The notes under the pieces were generated by a model that made no database searches, was not told the DNA's origin, and saw nothing but the letters and a program-made list of their open reading frames with translations. Shown piece by piece: positions 20,493 through 29,677 of a DNA stretch of 64,000 nt; positions within the stretch are counted from its first letter, which is position 1, and every line of letters begins with the position of its first letter. The position numbers were made by a program, and so were the translations under genes. Source of the stretch: Polynucleobacter sp. AP-Melu-500A-A1. GTDB taxonomy: Bacteria; Pseudomonadota; Gammaproteobacteria; Burkholderiales; Burkholderiaceae. The stretch covers positions 62,001 through 126,000 of the forward strand of contig NZ_JACVOZ010000002.1 in assembly GCF_018882125.1 (NCBI RefSeq). Direction: 5' to 3'.

Positions 20493-22370
20493 TTGAACAG
20501 CAATATGTTCCAAAAAATCGGTGTATGGCTCATTGTGGGCTTAGTGCTTTTTACTGTTTTCAAACAGTTTGATAAGCCTAAGGACCAAAATCAAGTCACG
20601 TATTCCCAATTCATGGACGATGCCAAAACTGGCAAAGTAAAGCGTGTTGATGTGCAAGGTCGTACATTACAGGTAACGCCTGCAGATGGTAATAAATACT
20701 CTCTCATCTCTCCCGGTGACATCTGGATGGTGGGTGACTTGATGAAGTATGGTGTTCAAGTTACTGGCAAAGCAGATGATGAGCCCAACGTGCTGGTCTC
20801 TGCTCTTTACTACCTTGGACCTACATTACTGATTATTGGATTTTGGTTTTTCATGATGCGCCAGATGCAAGGTGGCGGTAAGGGCGGTGCATTTTCTTTT
20901 GGAAAATCCAAAGCACGCTTGATTGATGAAAACAGCAATACGGTTACATTTGCAGATGTAGCCGGTTGCGATGAAGCTAAGGAAGAAGTTTTTGAATTAG
21001 TTGACTTTTTAAAAGACCCCCAGAAGTTTCAAAAGCTTGGTGGACGCATTCCACACGGCGTTCTGTTGGTTGGCCCTCCAGGAACGGGTAAGACGCTTTT
21101 AGCGCGTGCGATTGCGGGTGAAGCTAAAGTGCCTTTTTTCTCTATTTCTGGTTCTGACTTCGTAGAAATGTTTGTGGGTGTTGGAGCATCTCGCGTGCGC
21201 GATATGTTTGAAACTGCTAAGAAGAATTCACCTTGCATCATTTTTATTGATGAGATTGATGCAGTCGGTCGTCATCGTGGCGCCGGTATGGGTGGCGGTA
21301 ATGATGAGCGCGAGCAGACACTGAACCAAATGTTGGTTGAGATGGATGGCTTTGAGAGCAATAGCGGCGTGATTGTAGTTGCCGCTACCAACCGCTCAGA
21401 CGTATTGGATAAAGCACTGTTACGTCCTGGTCGTTTTGACCGCCAAGTACACGTAGGTTTACCAGATATTCGTGGTCGCGAACAGATTTTGCAAGTGCAT
21501 ATGCGTAAGGTTCCGATTGATCCGGATGTGAATGCTGCCGTATTGGCTCGGGGTACACCAGGATTCTCGGGCGCCGACTTAGCAAACCTAGTAAACGAAT
21601 CTGCATTGTTTGCTGCACGTCGCAATAAGCGAGCAGTTGATATGAAAGACTTCGAGGACGCAAAAGACAAAATTTACATGGGGCCTGAGCGTAAATCTGC
21701 TGTGATGCGTGAAGAAGAGCGCCGTAATACTGCTTATCACGAGTCTGGACATGCGGTTGTAGCTAAGGTATTACCCAAGGCAGATCCAGTTCACAAGGTA
21801 ACCATCATGCCCAGGGGTATGGCATTAGGTGTTACATGGCAGCTCCCTGAGTTTGATCGTGTAAACCTCTACAAAGATCGTATGTTGGAAGAGTTAGCGA
21901 TCTTATTTGGTGGTCGTGCTGCTGAAGAATTATTTTTACACTCCATGAGTACTGGTGCATCGAATGACTTTGAGCGTGCCACTAAAATGGCGCGCGACAT
22001 GGTTACGCGTTATGGTATGAGTGATAGCTTGGGTACAATGGTCTATGTCGATACTGAATCTGAAAGTATCTTTGGTCGTAATAGCACTAAGACTGTTTCT
22101 GAATTAACACAGCAGAAAGTTGATGCAGAAATCAGAATGCTGATTGATAGTCAATATGCCTTAGCTAGATCTATTCTCGAACAAAACCGGGATAAGGTAG
22201 AAGCGATGGTTACTGCATTACTGGAATGGGAAACCATTGATGCTGAGCAAATTACGGACATCATGGAAGGCCGCCCACCAAGAGCACCTACGCCCCCTCC
22301 AGCCACTACCTTTGGTAATTCAGCTGGAACGCCAGGTCCAGCGGCTGGCAATGCCCCAGCAACTGCTTAA
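20493..22370 (+). CDS. ftsH: ATP-dependent zinc metalloprotease FtsH
   Basis: 625 residues. The TTG at 20493 behind AAAGGA gives MNSNMFQ, in line with related proteins; an ATG at 20505 is the alternative. Two membrane helices (10-24 and 105-121) flank a periplasmic domain. The AAA module has Walker A GPPGTGKT (194-201), Walker B IIFIDEID and SRH residues RPGRFDR; the protease site is HESGH at 416-420. It degrades unassembled membrane proteins and LpxC and RpoH in model species. The C-terminus is a Pro/Ala-rich tail. A hairpin with a T-rich tail lies just past the stop, within the start of folP. Confidence 0.97.
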   Translation: MNSNMFQKIGVWLIVGLVLFTVFKQFDKPKDQNQVTYSQFMDDAKTGKVKRVDVQGRTLQVTPADGNKYSLISPGDIWMVGDLMKYGVQVTGKADDEPNVLVSALYYLGPTLLIIGFWFFMMRQMQGGGKGGAFSFGKSKARLIDENSNTVTFADVAGCDEAKEEVFELVDFLKDPQKFQKLGGRIPHGVLLVGPPGTGKTLLARAIAGEAKVPFFSISGSDFVEMFVGVGASRVRDMFETAKKNSPCIIFIDEIDAVGRHRGAGMGGGNDEREQTLNQMLVEMDGFESNSGVIVVAATNRSDVLDKALLRPGRFDRQVHVGLPDIRGREQILQVHMRKVPIDPDVNAAVLARGTPGFSGADLANLVNESALFAARRNKRAVDMKDFEDAKDKIYMGPERKSAVMREEERRNTAYHESGHAVVAKVLPKADPVHKVTIMPRGMALGVTWQLPEFDRVNLYKDRMLEELAILFGGRAAEELFLHSMSTGASNDFERATKMARDMVTRYGMSDSLGTMVYVDTESESIFGRNSTKTVSELTQQKVDAEIRMLIDSQYALARSILEQNRDKVEAMVTALLEWETIDAEQITDIMEGRPPRAPTPPPATTFGNSAGTPGPAAGNAPATA

Positions 22371-22393
22371 TGGCAATCTAAGTTTCTTCATTG

Positions 22394-23266
22394 ATGCTTG
22401 AGCAATATCAGCCCGCAACATGGCGTTGCGGGCGTTTTCTTTTTGACTTCGCTAAACGTAAGCGCCCAGTCATTATGGGCATTCTGAATGTAACGCCAGA
22501 TTCATTTTCCGATGGCGGCCAATTTAGAGCTTCTAAAGATGCCAGAGCTCAAGCAGAGCGAATGATTAGTAGCGGTGTTGACATCATTGATATTGGCGGT
22601 GAGTCTACACGTCCTGGCGCAGAACCTATTTCCTTACAAGAAGAGTTAGATCGAGTACTGCCTGTGATTGATGGCTTAAAAGATTGTGGTGTAGCGCTAT
22701 CGATCGATACCTATAAAGCAGAGACGATGCGTCAAGCATTAAAAGCTGGTGTAGATTGTGTTAATGATATTTGGGCACTCAGACAAGTTGGTGCAGTTGA
22801 TGCAATCTTAGAGAATTCGAGTTGTGGCATTGTTTTGATGCACATGCAACGTGATCCACAAACCATGCAATTTGATCCAGACTATGAGGATGTAATTGCT
22901 GAAGTCATGCAATTTTTGCGTGAGCGTACAGATTATTTAGTTCAAAAAGGGGTCAATAGAGACCGCATTGCAATAGATCCTGGTTTTGGGTTTGGTAAAA
23001 GTCTTGAGCACAATCTCAATATGCTATCTAATTTTAAAAGTTTCTCCAAGTTGAGTTATCCAGTATTGGCTGGTATTTCACGTAAATCCATGATTGGAAA
23101 AGTGACCGGTAAAGATACTAATGATCGGGTAGCTGCCAGTGTTGCTGCTGCTGTCATGGCCACAGATCGAGGCGCTAAAATAATTCGCGTCCATGATGTG
23201 CCTGAAACAGTCGATGCTCTAAAGCTCTGGGAAGCTATTCAACAGCATCAATTACCCAAACACTGA
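22394..23266 (+). CDS. folP: dihydropteroate synthase
   Basis: 290 residues from the ATG at 22394 (a TTG lies one codon before). The first pterin motif IMGILNVTPDSFSDGG, DIIDIGGESTRPGA, the sulfonamide-contact region and PGFGFGKSLEHN and GISRKSMIG are all intact. It joins p-aminobenzoate to the dihydropterin diphosphate in folate synthesis. The N-terminal CGRF pattern matches related proteins, so the start is sound even though an ftsH-type terminator hairpin overlaps codons 7-17. Order ftsH-folP-glmM is conserved. Confidence 0.95.
   Translation: MLEQYQPATWRCGRFLFDFAKRKRPVIMGILNVTPDSFSDGGQFRASKDARAQAERMISSGVDIIDIGGESTRPGAEPISLQEELDRVLPVIDGLKDCGVALSIDTYKAETMRQALKAGVDCVNDIWALRQVGAVDAILENSSCGIVLMHMQRDPQTMQFDPDYEDVIAEVMQFLRERTDYLVQKGVNRDRIAIDPGFGFGKSLEHNLNMLSNFKSFSKLSYPVLAGISRKSMIGKVTGKDTNDRVAASVAAAVMATDRGAKIIRVHDVPETVDALKLWEAIQQHQLPKH
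22411..22444 (+). terminator. terminator-like hairpin inside the folP 5' coding region
   Basis: GCCCGCAAC (22411-22419) pairs perfectly with GTTGCGGGC (22425-22433) around a 5-base loop and is followed by GTTTTCTTTTT. It has the form of a rho-independent terminator for ftsH, or an attenuator limiting folP-glmM expression. Confidence 0.6.
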
Positions 23267-23287
23267 GGCATCTAGTCCTCAGTTTTA
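23262..23287 (+). terminator. weak hairpin between folP and glmM
   Basis: ACTGAGG (23262-23268, overlapping the folP stop) pairs with CCTCAGT (23277-23283) and four Ts follow with one base overlap. It is short; partial termination or a processing element is possible. Confidence 0.4.
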
Positions 23288-23298
23288 TAATCTAATCT

Positions 23299-24642
23299 AT
23301 GAAAAAACAATACTTTGGTACCGATGGCATTCGTGGAGAAGTAGGGCAATTTCCGATAGTCCCCGAATTTATGACTCGCCTTGGCTATGCCGCTGGAAAA
23401 GTCCTTAGCAAAGACGCAAAACCAGGTGAGCGGAGTAAAGTTTTGATCGGTAAAGACACCAGAATTTCTGGATACTTATTGGAAGCCGCATTAGAGGCAG
23501 GCTTTGCAGCTGCGGGCGTCGATGTCATGTTGTGTGGACCAATGCCAACTCCCGGCGTCGCCTATTTAACAAAAGCGTTGCGTTTGTCAGCTGGGGTGGT
23601 GATTTCTGCTTCGCATAATCCTTATCAAGATAACGGTATTAAATTTTTCTCTGCTAATGGCGATAAGTTATCGGATGATTTTGAATTTGCTATTGAAGCT
23701 GAATTAGAGAAGCCAATGGGTTGTGTTAGCTCACAAGAGCTAGGTAAGGTATTTCGTTTAGATGACGCAGCAGGCCGTTATATCGAATTTTGTAAATCTA
23801 CCTTTCCAGGCGATCTCAACCTCAAGGGTATGAAATTAGTAGTTGATTGCGCTAATGGAGCTGCATATCACATAGCGCCTTATATTTTTCATGAACTTGG
23901 CGCAGAAGTAATCTCTATTGGGGTTAGTCCAGATGGACGCAATATTAACGATGGTTGTGGTGCCACAGCACCAGCAGCATTGATTGCAAAGGTTAAAGAA
24001 ACAAAGGCGGATTTAGGCATTGCCTTAGATGGTGATGCTGATCGCTTACAAATGGTAGATGCATTAGGCCGCTTATTTAATGGTGATGAGCTCCTTTATG
24101 TGCTTGCCAAGGATCGCGTAGATCGTGGCCAGAAGTTGGGCGGAATTATTGGCACCTTAATGACCAATCTTGCGGTAGAAAATGCTATCAAATCTCTTGG
24201 TATTGAATTTGAACGAGCAAATGTCGGCGATCGATATGTACTTGAACTCTTAAAGCAAAAGGGCTGGATCATCGGAGGGGAAGGCTCTGGACATTTATTG
24301 TGCCTAGATCAGCATTCGACTGGCGATGGTACGATTGCAGCGTTACAAGTTCTAGCTGCTATGAAGAAAAATAAGAAAAGTCTTGCCCAGCTACTAGAGG
24401 GAGTGAATGTGTTCCCTCAAGTACTTTTAAACATACGACTCAAACCTGGCTATGATTGGAAAGCGGATCAGAGTCTTGCAAAACAAATAGCCAAAGTCGA
24501 AGATGAACTTAAAGGTATTGGTAGGGTTCTTATTCGCGCCTCAGGTACCGAGCCTCTTGTTCGGGTAATGGTTGAAACGCAGAATGCGGATACTGCTATG
24601 AATGCTGCTAAGAGTATTGCTAATCTTATTCCCGCTAGCTAA
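23299..24642 (+). CDS. glmM: phosphoglucosamine mutase
   Basis: 447 residues. [12 protein letters not shown] opens the protein; the phosphoserine loop is [15 protein letters not shown] (Ser105), the metal loop is [13 protein letters not shown], the sugar-binding loop GGEGSGHLL and the phosphate-binding [14 protein letters not shown]. It interconverts glucosamine-6-phosphate and glucosamine-1-phosphate for UDP-GlcNAc, feeding peptidoglycan and LPS. Order folP-glmM-pst is usual in Burkholderiales; here a 54-codon ORF on the other strand and the phasin-like gene are inserted before pstS. Confidence 0.97.
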   Translation: MKKQYFGTDGIRGEVGQFPIVPEFMTRLGYAAGKVLSKDAKPGERSKVLIGKDTRISGYLLEAALEAGFAAAGVDVMLCGPMPTPGVAYLTKALRLSAGVVISASHNPYQDNGIKFFSANGDKLSDDFEFAIEAELEKPMGCVSSQELGKVFRLDDAAGRYIEFCKSTFPGDLNLKGMKLVVDCANGAAYHIAPYIFHELGAEVISIGVSPDGRNINDGCGATAPAALIAKVKETKADLGIALDGDADRLQMVDALGRLFNGDELLYVLAKDRVDRGQKLGGIIGTLMTNLAVENAIKSLGIEFERANVGDRYVLELLKQKGWIIGGEGSGHLLCLDQHSTGDGTIAALQVLAAMKKNKKSLAQLLEGVNVFPQVLLNIRLKPGYDWKADQSLAKQIAKVEDELKGIGRVLIRASGTEPLVRVMVETQNADTAMNAAKSIANLIPAS

Positions 24643-24649
24643 GACGCAG

Positions 24650-24814
24650 TTATTGCCCTTCTGAGATGTGAAGCATTTTCTTCAGGACCCTCTTCATTTT
24701 CTTGCGGGCTAAGTGCTGCCAGATTAGCCGCTCTTTGATGAGTTTCTCTGCCTCTAAGATAGGTTCATTCACCGCTCTTCTATTTTTATGCTTCTGAAGA
24801 CGTTCTTTACTCAT
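24650..24814 (-). CDS. small basic ORF, 54 residues, convergent with glmM
   Basis: An open frame on the minus strand reading MSKERLQKHKNRRAV at the start and KKMLHISEGQ at the end, with about 17 Lys and Arg residues and predicted helix through the middle (EAEKLIKERLIWQHLARKK). It fills a gap otherwise without genes and ends eight bases from glmM. I see no convincing Shine-Dalgarno site, which lowers confidence. No family recognised. A nucleic-acid- or ribosome-associated role would fit the charge but is only a guess. Confidence 0.45.
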   Translation of the reverse strand: MSKERLQKHKNRRAVNEPILEAEKLIKERLIWQHLARKKMKRVLKKMLHISEGQ

Positions 24815-25003
24815 GGTAATAGCGAAGACATAAATGTTTGGTTACCTATGGGCTGTTAGGAGAGACTTTTCGCAATCGGTAACGAAAGAATAATCCTTCA
24901 TTTCCCATAAGTAGGGATTTAGTTTTACAAAAAAAATGTGACATGGCTATCAATTCACCAATGAATTTCATGTAATGAAAAAGATTGAAATTTACACATT
25001 GAT

Positions 25004-25032
25004 CTGTAATAAATCTGACTTTGAATTGTCAT
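25004..25032 (+). promoter_or_regulatory. PhoB-box-like triple direct repeat before the phasin-like gene
   Basis: CTGTAAT (25004), CTGACTT (25015) and TTGTCAT (25026) are spaced exactly 11 bases apart, matching the CTGTCAT half-site at 6, 5 and 6 of 7 positions. The last ends 57 bases before the start codon. Confidence 0.65.
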
Positions 25033-25088
25033 TTAGATTGAATAAATTAAGAATTCAGATCATTTATTTAATATGCAGGAGGCACATT

Positions 25089-25649
25089 ATGAAATCAGAA
25101 AACTTAGAGCAATGGAATAAACAAAAAGCTGAGGAGCTATTTTCCTTATCGCATAAGATGTTAGATATAGCAAAAGAATTAACGGAATGCAACGCTAAAG
25201 AAATGCGTATACATGTGAACCATACGATTGAATTAGCAAAACATAGCGCTAAAAACAATCTTAAGGAGATTGAGAGATTACAAAATGATGCAGCCATTGC
25301 AGCGGCATTTCGCATGGATGAATACAGAATGAAGGCTAAAACCTTATTAGTAGATGCTCATCATGAGCTAACTGATCACTCCTCTAAGCATATTCAAAAA
25401 GCAATGAATTCTTTATCTGATTGGATCGAGCACAGTGACAATAAAATGCCATCTGTTAATCACTATCTTGGAAAAGTCGTGCGTGATATTGCATCTTCTG
25501 GATCGATTGCATTCGAGGAAGGTAGGAAGTTGATCACTAGTGCAATGGATGATGCGGATCATGCTCTGAATAATATGGCAAGTGCAAATGAGCTAGCAAC
25601 TAAAACCCACACTATACCTTCTACTGAAATATCAAAGAGCAATTCATAA
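25089..25649 (+). CDS. phasin-like granule-associated protein
   Basis: 186 residues from the ATG at 25089, which has CAGGAGG before it; the frame is open upstream but that part contains the PhoB-box-like repeats and is not coding. The protein is Ala-rich and helical, with a phasin-style beginning (EQWNKQKAEELFSLSHKMLDIAKELTE) and no signal peptide. Phasins coat polyhydroxyalkanoate granules. The match is to general character rather than to a clear motif, so another helical amphipathic protein is possible. Its location before pstS and the repeats suggest induction when phosphate is low, a condition in which carbon storage usually rises. A strong terminator follows. Confidence 0.55.
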   Translation: MKSENLEQWNKQKAEELFSLSHKMLDIAKELTECNAKEMRIHVNHTIELAKHSAKNNLKEIERLQNDAAIAAAFRMDEYRMKAKTLLVDAHHELTDHSSKHIQKAMNSLSDWIEHSDNKMPSVNHYLGKVVRDIASSGSIAFEEGRKLITSAMDDADHALNNMASANELATKTHTIPSTEISKSNS

Positions 25650-25666
25650 CCCTTACAGGCAATGAC

Positions 25667-25696
25667 AACCCCAAATAAAATTTTTATTTGGGGTTT
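25667..25696 (+). terminator. bidirectional intrinsic terminator
   Basis: AACCCCAAATAAAA (25667-25680) is followed by its complement (25681-25694), giving a near-perfect palindrome with T-rich ends both ways. It ends the phasin-like gene and, on the other strand, contains the stop codon of the metallophosphoesterase gene. Confidence 0.85.
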
Positions 25697-26658
25697 AGCA
25701 TCCGCATGTTGTCTCTTAGTAAGAGGGGCGTAAAGCTAAAAGGCTGTTCTTGTCCTGGGCTTACTTGCACTTCAACTGCCTGTACCTCGTCAGCGCCCAT
25801 CACTTCGAGTCTGATCACATTTTCAAGAACGTGTTTTTGGTCCACCGTCTTTAAGGGTTGATCTATTACTAAGCGGTGACTATCACCATGAATTAAAAGA
25901 ACCGGTTTTTTGAATGTTTCTGCACTCGAGCTTAATAGTTGAAGTGTCTCCCGATAGCCACTTACTGAATCTATTGCTTGTTTTGGTGAGTAGAACATGT
26001 CAGCTTGGTAAGAAAAAATAATGCCTTCATAATTCTGATTGAGAGCTTGTTGAAAGGCATATTTAATCCAATTTAAATTGGCTTGATTTCTTTCAAAATA
26101 CTCAGCTTTGGAGCGATCGTCACGCTCAAAATTATTATTGGATCCTATGATGTGAACATTAACAAATAAAAATTGATTTTTCACCCAAAGTGAGTTTTCA
26201 ACAAATTTACTAAAAAGTGGGTCTATATCGGCCTGCCTGATCAGCGGAATTTTTTGCTGGCCTAAACTAAACTTTGATTGGAAAAATTTTTGTCTTAATG
26301 CTTGTAATCGTTCAATTGGATCATAGGCACCAGCTAAGGGCCTATGACAATCTGTCCACTCATTGTCACCAGGACTATAAAGTAGTGGTGAGTTAAATTT
26401 TTTGAAATATCCTTCAACGATTAGGTTGTATTCATCTGAACAGGGTGTTGAGCCAGATTTTGTATCACCTATAAAAATAGAGAATGCTGGAGTTTGGCTA
26501 TTAATTCGTTGGATTAGTCTTTCATATCGCACATAATCTTCGGGTATGTTGTAAGGCATATCTCCGAGAGCAACAAATTTAAAATTTTGGGCCATCGCAA
26601 CACATGCGAAGCTTAGAAATAATGCTGCTAATATAGTTTTAAAAATTCGAAGTTTCAT
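25684..26658 (-). CDS. secreted calcineurin-like metallophosphoesterase
   Basis: 324 residues with a Sec signal peptide (cut after AMAQ, about residue 23). Metallophosphatase blocks in order are ALGDMPYN, FIGDTKSG, SPGDNEWTDCH and LIHGDSHRL, which give the usual Asp, Asn and His ligands for two metals. NFKFVALGDMPY directly after the signal suggests the mature protein is just the catalytic domain. Periplasmic or outer location with a neighbourhood of Pho genes suggests release of phosphate from organic phosphates, though nucleotidase, lipid phosphatase and phosphodiesterase activities are equally possible. Overlaps the upstream gene by 4 bases (ATGA), so the two form an operon. Confidence 0.75.
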   Translation of the reverse strand: MKLRIFKTILAALFLSFACVAMAQNFKFVALGDMPYNIPEDYVRYERLIQRINSQTPAFSIFIGDTKSGSTPCSDEYNLIVEGYFKKFNSPLLYSPGDNEWTDCHRPLAGAYDPIERLQALRQKFFQSKFSLGQQKIPLIRQADIDPLFSKFVENSLWVKNQFLFVNVHIIGSNNNFERDDRSKAEYFERNQANLNWIKYAFQQALNQNYEGIIFSYQADMFYSPKQAIDSVSGYRETLQLLSSSAETFKKPVLLIHGDSHRLVIDQPLKTVDQKHVLENVIRLEVMGADEVQAVEVQVSPGQEQPFSFTPLLLRDNMRMLNPK

Positions 26659-27170
26659 TTGTATAAGGAGGGGATAGTTCTAAATTCTTTAATTTCTATT
26701 TCGCCAAAAATATATGATTCCGAATTCACTTCAATCCAGCCCAGATCTAAAAATACATCATCATATTTTTTTGAATATTTTTTAGTGTTGCCATAAAAGA
26801 TATCAGTGAGTTCATTTTGCTCGTCCTCGCTGATGGTTTCGGAGAAGTAAATGACTTTTTCACTGCCATATGTTTCTCCTATTGAGCCACCAGGAATATC
26901 TTGTATGCATATGCCAAGATTTGGATCATAACTTGCCTCAAATGAGGGCTTTATTGTCGTTACAACAGAACCAAGTTTCCATACAACTCCGCACTTAATT
27001 TCTTTATTGCCAAGCTGAAATATCTGGCGCTCAACTAAAGAGCCCATCTCTAGGGGGATAATTTGATAGTGCATTGGAAACTCCAATTCATCAATGGTGG
27101 TTAAATCTTTGTCTGAATTGTGACTACCAATTGTGACAATTAGATCCCCTTTATTTCCCAAAATAAACAT
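26655..27170 (-). CDS. hypothetical protein coupled to the metallophosphoesterase
   Basis: 171 residues, no signal peptide or membrane helix, mostly predicted beta structure, rich in Gly, Ile and acidic residues. I recognise no family. Its stop overlaps the start of the metallophosphoesterase gene (ATGA), so the two are translated together and it may modify or regulate that secreted enzyme from the cytoplasm, but nothing in the sequence shows this. Base composition is AT-rich compared with glmM and pstS, which may point to recent acquisition of this two-gene unit. Confidence 0.6.
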   Translation of the reverse strand: MFILGNKGDLIVTIGSHNSDKDLTTIDELEFPMHYQIIPLEMGSLVERQIFQLGNKEIKCGVVWKLGSVVTTIKPSFEASYDPNLGICIQDIPGGSIGETYGSEKVIYFSETISEDEQNELTDIFYGNTKKYSKKYDDVFLDLGWIEVNSESYIFGEIEIKEFRTIPSLYK

Positions 27171-27240
27171 TCCACATTGATAGAAGGATTTTAAGAAAAC
27201 AACCTATATGCCCGCTGTTATTTGATTTTTATTGCGGAAT

Positions 27241-27267
27241 AAAAAAATCCCCAAGCTGGCTTGGGGA
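27241..27267 (-). terminator. minus-strand intrinsic terminator without an assigned transcript
   Basis: TCCCCAAG (27248-27255) pairs with CTTGGGGA (27260-27267) around CTGG; read on the minus strand a seven-T tract follows (27247-27241). It would stop a transcript arriving from the pstS side, where no minus-strand gene is known. Confidence 0.7.
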
Positions 27268-27499
27268 TAATTACTTCACGGAAGTTACACTTTTACAACA
27301 GCTCCTATAATTACCATTTTTTGTTGCAGTTTGATGTCATTACTAATAATTTTTAGCACTTCAATACTGCTAATTTGTAATCCATAAGATGATTACTTTG
27401 GCGTGCCTTAATTAGTAAATGATTTGAACAAGGTTTTTTAGATTTTTAGGGATATTCTCTAAGTTATTGAATTTAAACAATATATTCCTTATTCCTGCC

Positions 27500-27517
27500 T
27501 TGTCATCAAAACGTCAT
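27500..27517 (+). promoter_or_regulatory. PhoB-box-like repeat before pstS
   Basis: TTGTCAT (27500-27506) and ACGTCAT (27511-27517) lie 11 bases apart, 6 and 5 of 7 matches to CTGTCAT, 60 bases before the pstS start. This is where a PhoB site is expected. Confidence 0.8.
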
Positions 27518-27577
27518 AGTCAAAACGTATCGTCCTCCTATCGTGGTTTAGCTTTACCTACTTAAAGGACGAGTCAA

Positions 27578-28600
27578 ATGAATTTTTTCCTAAAGAAAGC
27601 GCTTGTTATTGGCGCTATTTCTATTGCTCCAACAGCTTTTGCTGTGGATATGACAGGAGCTGGCGCTACTTTCCCATATCCAATCTATGCAAAATGGGCT
27701 GAAGCATATAAGGCTAAAACTGGGTCAAATTTGAATTATCAATCCATTGGATCTTCTGGTGGTATCAAGCAGATTAAAGCAAAGACGGTTGATTTCGGTG
27801 CAACTGACAACCCTGTGTCCTTTGAAGATCTAGAAAAAGATGGCATGGTTCAATTTCCAGCCATTATCGGTGGGGTAGTTCCTGTGATTAACGTAGATGG
27901 CGTTAAACCTGGCGAGATTAAATTAGATGGTCCTACACTAGCTGATATTTTCCAAGGACTCATATCTGATTGGGGCGATAAGCGTATTGCGATTATGAAT
28001 CCTGGCGTAAAGATTCCGTCTGGACCGATTACTGTGGTCACCCGAGCTGATGGATCTGGAACTACAGCAATCTTTACAGATTATCTCGCTAAGACAAGTA
28101 AATTATTTAAGGATTCGGTTGGCTCCGGAGCTAACGTGAAGTGGCCTGCAGCATCTACTGTTGGCGGCAAGGGTAACGAAGGGGTTGCTGCTAACGTTAC
28201 TCGTGTAAAGAATTCGGTAGGTTACGTTGAGTATGCTTACGCTAAGAAAAACAAGATGACTTTCATTTCCTTGAAGAACAAAGACGGTAATTTTGTTGCT
28301 CCTGATGATTTAACTTTTGCTGCAGCTGCCGCTGGAACAGATTGGGCAAAAATTCCTGGCATGGGAACTTTTATTACCAATGCATCAGGGCCTAAATCTT
28401 GGCCAATTTCTGGTGCTTCCTTTATATTGCTTTACAAAGCTCCTGAAAACAAGGCAAATGCTGCTGAGGTAATTAAGTTTTTCGACTTTGCATTCAAGGA
28501 TGGCAAAAAAATGGCTGAAGATTTAGACTATGTGCCTATGCCAGACTCTACAACTGAATTTATTCGTAAGAATGTCTTTACCAAGGTTGTTACCAAATAA
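27578..28600 (+). CDS. pstS: phosphate ABC transporter substrate-binding protein
   Basis: 340 residues with a Sec signal (cleaved after FAVD, about residue 22). The phosphate-binding residues occur in GAGATFPYP, YQSIGSSGGIKQI, DFGATDNPVS and TVVTRADGSGTTAIF, a full set for the E. coli type. It captures Pi in the periplasm and hands it to PstCA. Start ATG follows AAAGGACG. It opens the pst-pho operon: pstC begins 87 bases on, after a hairpin that may reduce downstream transcription or stabilise the pstS message. A PhoB box lies in front. Confidence 0.97.
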   Translation: MNFFLKKALVIGAISIAPTAFAVDMTGAGATFPYPIYAKWAEAYKAKTGSNLNYQSIGSSGGIKQIKAKTVDFGATDNPVSFEDLEKDGMVQFPAIIGGVVPVINVDGVKPGEIKLDGPTLADIFQGLISDWGDKRIAIMNPGVKIPSGPITVVTRADGSGTTAIFTDYLAKTSKLFKDSVGSGANVKWPAASTVGGKGNEGVAANVTRVKNSVGYVEYAYAKKNKMTFISLKNKDGNFVAPDDLTFAAAAAGTDWAKIPGMGTFITNASGPKSWPISGASFILLYKAPENKANAAEVIKFFDFAFKDGKKMAEDLDYVPMPDSTTEFIRKNVFTKVVTK

Positions 28601-28637
28601 GTTTGGGCGACTTTATTTTTACGTCATTAATGATGTG

Positions 28638-28665
28638 CAGCTCTGCCGGTTGGCAGGGCTGTTTC
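28638..28665 (+). terminator. pstS-pstC intercistronic stem-loop
   Basis: CAGCTCTGCC (28638-28647) pairs with GGCAGGGCTG (28652-28661), ten pairs with one G-T, followed by TTTCATT. Short T-run; partial terminator or 3' stabiliser giving excess PstS. Confidence 0.6.
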
Positions 28666-28687
28666 ATTAACTAAAGATACTGATTAA

Positions 28688-29677
28688 ATGATCGATACTA
28701 CACAGTCGCATTCAATGCCTACCCGTCAAGCCTTAAGCATTGCAAAATTGCAACGCGTTCAGGATTTTCTGTTTCATGGCATTACACAATTTTTCGCGTT
28801 GTCAGTTTTAATTGCCTTAACAGGAATTATTATTTCTTTACTGATTAATGCATGGCCAGCCTTGTCTACCTTTGGAATCGGTTTTTTCTTCTCTCAAGAG
28901 TGGGATATTGTTAATGGTGAATTTGGTGGTTTGATTGCTATTTACGGTACTGTTGTAACATCATTAATTGCCTTGCTGATTGCTGTGCCTCTCAGTTTTG
29001 GTATTGCTGTTTTTCTTACTGAGTTATGCCCAGGCCCTCTAAGACGTCCCTTAGGTACCGCAGTCGAGTTACTAGCTGCAGTGCCATCTATCATCTACGG
29101 AATGTTTGGGTTATTTGTTTTTGCTCCTCTTTTTGCCGAATATATTGAACCAGCCTTAGCTGCAACTTTGGGTCAAGTACCCGGACTAGGTATTTTATTT
29201 TCAGGTGCCTTTAATGGTATTGGCGTTCTATGTGCAGGCTTAATTCTTGCAATGATGATTTTGCCTTTCATCGCTTCAGTCATGCGTGATGTGTTTGAAA
29301 TCGTACCACCAGTACTCAAAGAATCAGCTTACGGAATTGGCTGTACAACTTGGGAGGTGGTTAAAAATGTAGTTCTCCCTTATACCAAAGCGGGTGTAAT
29401 TGGTGGTGTGATGTTGGGGCTAGGTAGGGCCTTAGGGGAGACAATGGCAGTAACCTTTGTCATTGGGAATGCCCATCGACTATCCGCTTCTTTATTTTCG
29501 CCCGGAACTTCTATTGCCTCAACACTTGCCAATGAATTTGGCGAGGCTGAAGCTGGCAATCACTTATCTTCATTGTATGCACTCGGTTTGGCGTTATTTC
29601 TCATTACTTTTGTTGTTTTGTCCTCTGCTAAGTTAATGCTGAATAATATGGAGAAGAAGCAGGGTTTAAAAACATGA
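28688..29677 (+). CDS. pstC: phosphate ABC transporter permease PstC
   Basis: 329 residues, six membrane helices, with the coupling loop [28 protein letters not shown] and [17 protein letters not shown] seen in PstC. It forms the membrane channel with PstA. The first 30 residues are cytoplasmic. Its stop overlaps the pstA start by 4 bases (ATGA). pstS lies upstream and PstB downstream, so the transporter is complete. Confidence 0.96.
   Translation: MIDTTQSHSMPTRQALSIAKLQRVQDFLFHGITQFFALSVLIALTGIIISLLINAWPALSTFGIGFFFSQEWDIVNGEFGGLIAIYGTVVTSLIALLIAVPLSFGIAVFLTELCPGPLRRPLGTAVELLAAVPSIIYGMFGLFVFAPLFAEYIEPALAATLGQVPGLGILFSGAFNGIGVLCAGLILAMMILPFIASVMRDVFEIVPPVLKESAYGIGCTTWEVVKNVVLPYTKAGVIGGVMLGLGRALGETMAVTFVIGNAHRLSASLFSPGTSIASTLANEFGEAEAGNHLSSLYALGLALFLITFVVLSSAKLMLNNMEKKQGLKT

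Larger units (their letters stand above)
27171..27577. other. intergenic region before pstS
   Basis: About 400 AT-rich bases. They hold a minus-strand terminator (27241-27267) and, nearer pstS, the PhoB-box-like repeat. Between these I find only very short frames, the longest a 24-codon minus-strand one from a GTG without a ribosome site. A small RNA divergent to pstS is possible. Confidence 0.5.

Noticed and set aside
27290..27400. 24-codon minus-strand frame (GTG start) near the orphan terminator
   Set aside because: No ribosome site and no in-frame ATG at a useful position; the transcript, if any, is more likely non-coding.
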